Shown piece by piece: positions 4,681-6,914 of a stretch of DNA of 6,914 nucleotides. Numbering within the stretch: the stretch's first letter is position 1; each line of letters opens with the position of its first letter. Location: assembly GCA_014376655.1 (NCBI GenBank), contig JACMRC010000062.1, positions 1 to 6,914 of the forward strand. Direction: 5' to 3'. The translations under genes were made by a program, and so were the position numbers. The stretch comes from Mucilaginibacter sp. (GTDB lineage Bacteria; Bacteroidota; Bacteroidia; Sphingobacteriales; Sphingobacteriaceae). The notes under the pieces were generated by a model. It ran no database searches, had not been told where the DNA came from, and worked only from the letters and a program-made list of their open reading frames with translations.

Positions 4681-6914
4681 ATGAAAAATTTTTCCTTATT
4701 AATTAAGCTGTTGTTTACGCTCTTTTTGGGCATATTCATTAGCGGAAGTGTTATCGCACAAACGTGTACGACCCCTGTATTTACATCAATAGGAAACTCC
4801 GGGCCGGTTTGCCAGGGTGGAACATTGTCATTAAACGCGGCCGGAACCGTTGGCGGTGTTTCCTCCGGTTTTATCCGTATGGCGGGTATTGGCGCTAATC
4901 AGGGCGACCGGTCATTCGATCAGGTATTCTCTTCAGGAGATCGTGCCGGATCAATAGCACGTATTACCAACGCTCAATTTGATGCCGTTTTTGCCGGCCT
5001 AACAACCGATGCAGCCAGAGCAGCAGCAATTAAAGCTAAATATGATGTGTTAATGTTTACCTGGGCATCTCCAACTGATGTGGGTTTAACATGGAGCCTG
5101 GTTACTGCCTATTTAAGTACCGGCGGTAGTATATTTCTTGATGGCGATTACGCCAATGTGCTAAGATTAAATGATGGTACACCAAATAGCATTGTTGGCG
5201 TTAGCGCTGGTACAACAGCTGGTTGTAATTACACGCTTGTTAACCCTGCGCCATTTCCAGCACTTGTTGCCAATGGCGTAAACGGCTGTTTTGCCAATGA
5301 CCACTTGTATGTATCAAGTTTTCCTACATGGATGAAAGCCTATATCACCGCAGCCGGCAGAAATCTTGCCGTAGCCGGCATTTATCCTGGTGGTAACCAG
5401 GGACGATTAATAGTTCAGGGTCCAGATCAGGATTACCACGCTGACCGGACCGGTAGCGGAACTGCGCTGAACCAATATAAAATGATTTTGAACCAAATTG
5501 ATTTCCTAAAGGCAAATCAATCCGGCATTACATGGACAGGACCTAATGGCTTTACTTCAAACGATGCTAACCCATTTATTACTAACGTAACAGCTGCAAA
5601 TGCGGGTGTTTATACTGCTACACTTACCAATATCACAGGTGGAGGCTGTTTTGTGACTGCAACAACAACAGTTGAAGTAACTTCAACAATACCTACAATT
5701 ACAGCATCGGGTTCTACAAATCTTTGTACAGGTGGCTCTGTTACCTTAACTTCAAGTTCTGGTTCAACCTACCACTGGAGCAATGGTGCAACTACAAAAA
5801 GTATTACGGTTAATACTGCCGGAAACTACACAGTAACGGTAACCAATACTGGCGGCTGTTCCGGAGTTTCGGCAGCAACAGCAGTTACGGTTAATCCGTT
5901 ACCTGTGGCATCCATTACTGCCGATGGACCAACAACATTTTGTCCTTCAGGTTCTGTAACCTTAACCACCAGCCCTGCGGCTTCATATTTATGGACCACA
6001 GGTGATAGTACAAGGTCGATAACTGTTCATACAGCAGGAAACTATCAGGTAACTGTGAAAAACTTAAGCGGCTGTTCAGCCACATCGAGTGCAACGTCGG
6101 TAACTGTTCAGGATACGCAAAACCCTGTATTTACATCAACACAGGCTAACGCTATTGTTACTTTAGACGCAATTTCGGGAACTGCAGTACTTGGCGACTA
6201 CGTAACAGGTGTAACAGCCACTGATGATTGCTCTATTTCAACTATTACTCAATTCCCGTTAGCGGGAACACCGTTGGTTGTGAATGAACCTTTAACAGTT
6301 ACCTTAACTATTACAGATCCGACAGGAAATAGTTCGACCCAAAGCTTTACGGTAACAGCTGCCGACAAAACTGCGCCGGTTGTACCTGTATTGGCTGATA
6401 TCAGTGCCGAATGTTCGACATTAGCTACTGCGCCGACCGCGACAGATAATTTAGCAGGCAACGTAGTCGGAACAACAACAGATCCTTTGTCATATTCAGT
6501 TCAAGGATCTTATGTAATCCATTGGAGCTTTGATGACGGAAACGGCAATGTTTCTACCGCAACACAAAATGTGATCATTAAGGATGTAACAGCACCAATA
6601 TTACCGGTATTAGCAGATGTGACCGGCGAATGCTCTGCCACAGCGATTGTGCCTACGGCACTTGACAATTGCGCAGGTTTAGTTACAGGTGTAACTTCAG
6701 ACGCACTATCATATACAACGCAAGGCATACATGCTATTCGTTGGAAATTTGATGACGGAAATGGTAATGTATCACTTGTAACACAAAATGTAGTCATCAA
6801 GGATATAACCGCACCAATATTGCCTGTATTAGCAGATGTGACCGGCGAATGCTCTGCCACAGCGATTGTGCCTACGGCACTTGACAATTGCGCAGGTTTA
6901 GTTACAGGTGTAAC
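4681..6914 (+). CDS. Large secreted multidomain Ig/HYR-repeat surface protein, 3' end outside window
   Basis: The frame is open from ATG 4681 to the window edge, giving 744 codons with no stop. Residues 1-26 are a signal peptide (LLFTLFLGIFI core, cleavage after VIA). An Ig-like domain begins at about 38 (GPVCQGGTLSLN) and resumes at about 282-333 (ITWTGPNGF...AANAGVYTATLT...GGC). In between, about 57-280, is a domain resembling ThuA/class I amidotransferase-like folds (YDVLMFTWASP, then YLSTGGSIFLDGDY). Two further Ig-like domains follow at about 337-408 and 409-477, with probable disulfides Cys349-Cys393 and Cys421-Cys465. An HYR-like unit lies at about 479-561, then 73-residue HYR-like repeats start at 562, 635 and 708 (TAP...LAD...DDGNGNVS). 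Such proteins in Bacteroidota are usually surface adhesins with a C-terminal T9SS sorting domain, which would lie beyond this window. It appears to form an operon with the 4261 gene. The fold of the insert is the least certain point. Confidence 0.87.
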   Translation, partial: MKNFSLLIKLLFTLFLGIFISGSVIAQTCTTPVFTSIGNSGPVCQGGTLSLNAAGTVGGVSSGFIRMAGIGANQGDRSFDQVFSSGDRAGSIARITNAQFDAVFAGLTTDAARAAAIKAKYDVLMFTWASPTDVGLTWSLVTAYLSTGGSIFLDGDYANVLRLNDGTPNSIVGVSAGTTAGCNYTLVNPAPFPALVANGVNGCFANDHLYVSSFPTWMKAYITAAGRNLAVAGIYPGGNQGRLIVQGPDQDYHADRTGSGTALNQYKMILNQIDFLKANQSGITWTGPNGFTSNDANPFITNVTAANAGVYTATLTNITGGGCFVTATTTVEVTSTIPTITASGSTNLCTGGSVTLTSSSGSTYHWSNGATTKSITVNTAGNYTVTVTNTGGCSGVSAATAVTVNPLPVASITADGPTTFCPSGSVTLTTSPAASYLWTTGDSTRSITVHTAGNYQVTVKNLSGCSATSSATSVTVQDTQNPVFTSTQANAIVTLDAISGTAVLGDYVTGVTATDDCSISTITQFPLAGTPLVVNEPLTVTLTITDPTGNSSTQSFTVTAADKTAPVVPVLADISAECSTLATAPTATDNLAGNVVGTTTDPLSYSVQGSYVIHWSFDDGNGNVSTATQNVIIKDVTAPILPVLADVTGECSATAIVPTALDNCAGLVTGVTSDALSYTTQGIHAIRWKFDDGNGNVSLVTQNVVIKDITAPILPVLADVTGECSATAIVPTALDNCAGLVTGV
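6364..6914 (+). repeat. Tandem 219-bp (73-residue) repeats within the surface-protein gene
   Basis: Units begin at 6364, 6583 and 6802, each 219 bp apart, and the third is cut by the window end. Units two and three are identical over 89 bp (6607-6695 against 6826-6914), including synonymous positions, and continue to match to the last base. The first unit is more diverged and lacks the second cysteine (DNLAG in place of DNCAG). The array probably continues beyond the window. Near-identity indicates recent duplication or gene conversion. Confidence 0.95.

Noticed and set aside
6249..6887. Minus-strand frames of 70 and 125 codons with internally repeated protein sequence
   Set aside because: The repetition is just the mirror of the 219-bp repeats of the plus-strand surface protein.

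Overview
The window looks like chromosomal DNA of a Bacteroidota, most likely a Sphingobacteriaceae-type organism (Mucilaginibacter/Pedobacter-like; this placement is inference). The signs are AT-rich intergenic DNA, A-rich tracts instead of Shine-Dalgarno sites before start codons, a TPR-type periplasmic-sensor histidine kinase, a LytTR response regulator, and a large secreted Ig/HYR-repeat protein of the kind usually exported by the type IX secretion system.

Layout. (1) 1-110 is the 3' end of a gene, possibly a GH92-like glycosidase, closed by a perfect 18-bp stem terminator at 139-180. (2) 218-448 is a small DUF4287 protein. (3) 678-2774 (+) encodes a TPR/coiled-coil/HisKA/HATPase sensor kinase. 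(4) 2780-3544 (-) encodes a LytTR response regulator convergent with the kinase, with only 5 bp between the two stop codons. (5) 3545-4260 is a 716-bp divergent intergenic region with a ten-unit array of about 10.3-bp repeats, plus short motifs shared with the kinase leader. (6) 4261-4647 (+) encodes a small secreted protein of unknown function. (7) 4681 to the window end (+) is the first 744 codons of a large secreted multidomain protein: signal peptide, an Ig-like domain apparently split by an amidotransferase-like insert, two more Ig-like domains, one HYR-like unit, then 73-residue HYR-like repeats that run off the end.

Working model (inference). The kinase and LytTR regulator form a sensing pair, and the downstream operon (small secreted protein plus large surface protein) is a plausible output. 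The support is DNA-level only. A GCGATTTCCCTG-type motif occurs in the leaders of the kinase, the regulator and the operon. The kinase and operon leaders also share two further colinear blocks. The repeat array lies between the regulator and the operon, and its 21-bp double-unit matches the spacing typical of LytTR direct-repeat sites. None of these links is proven by sequence alone.
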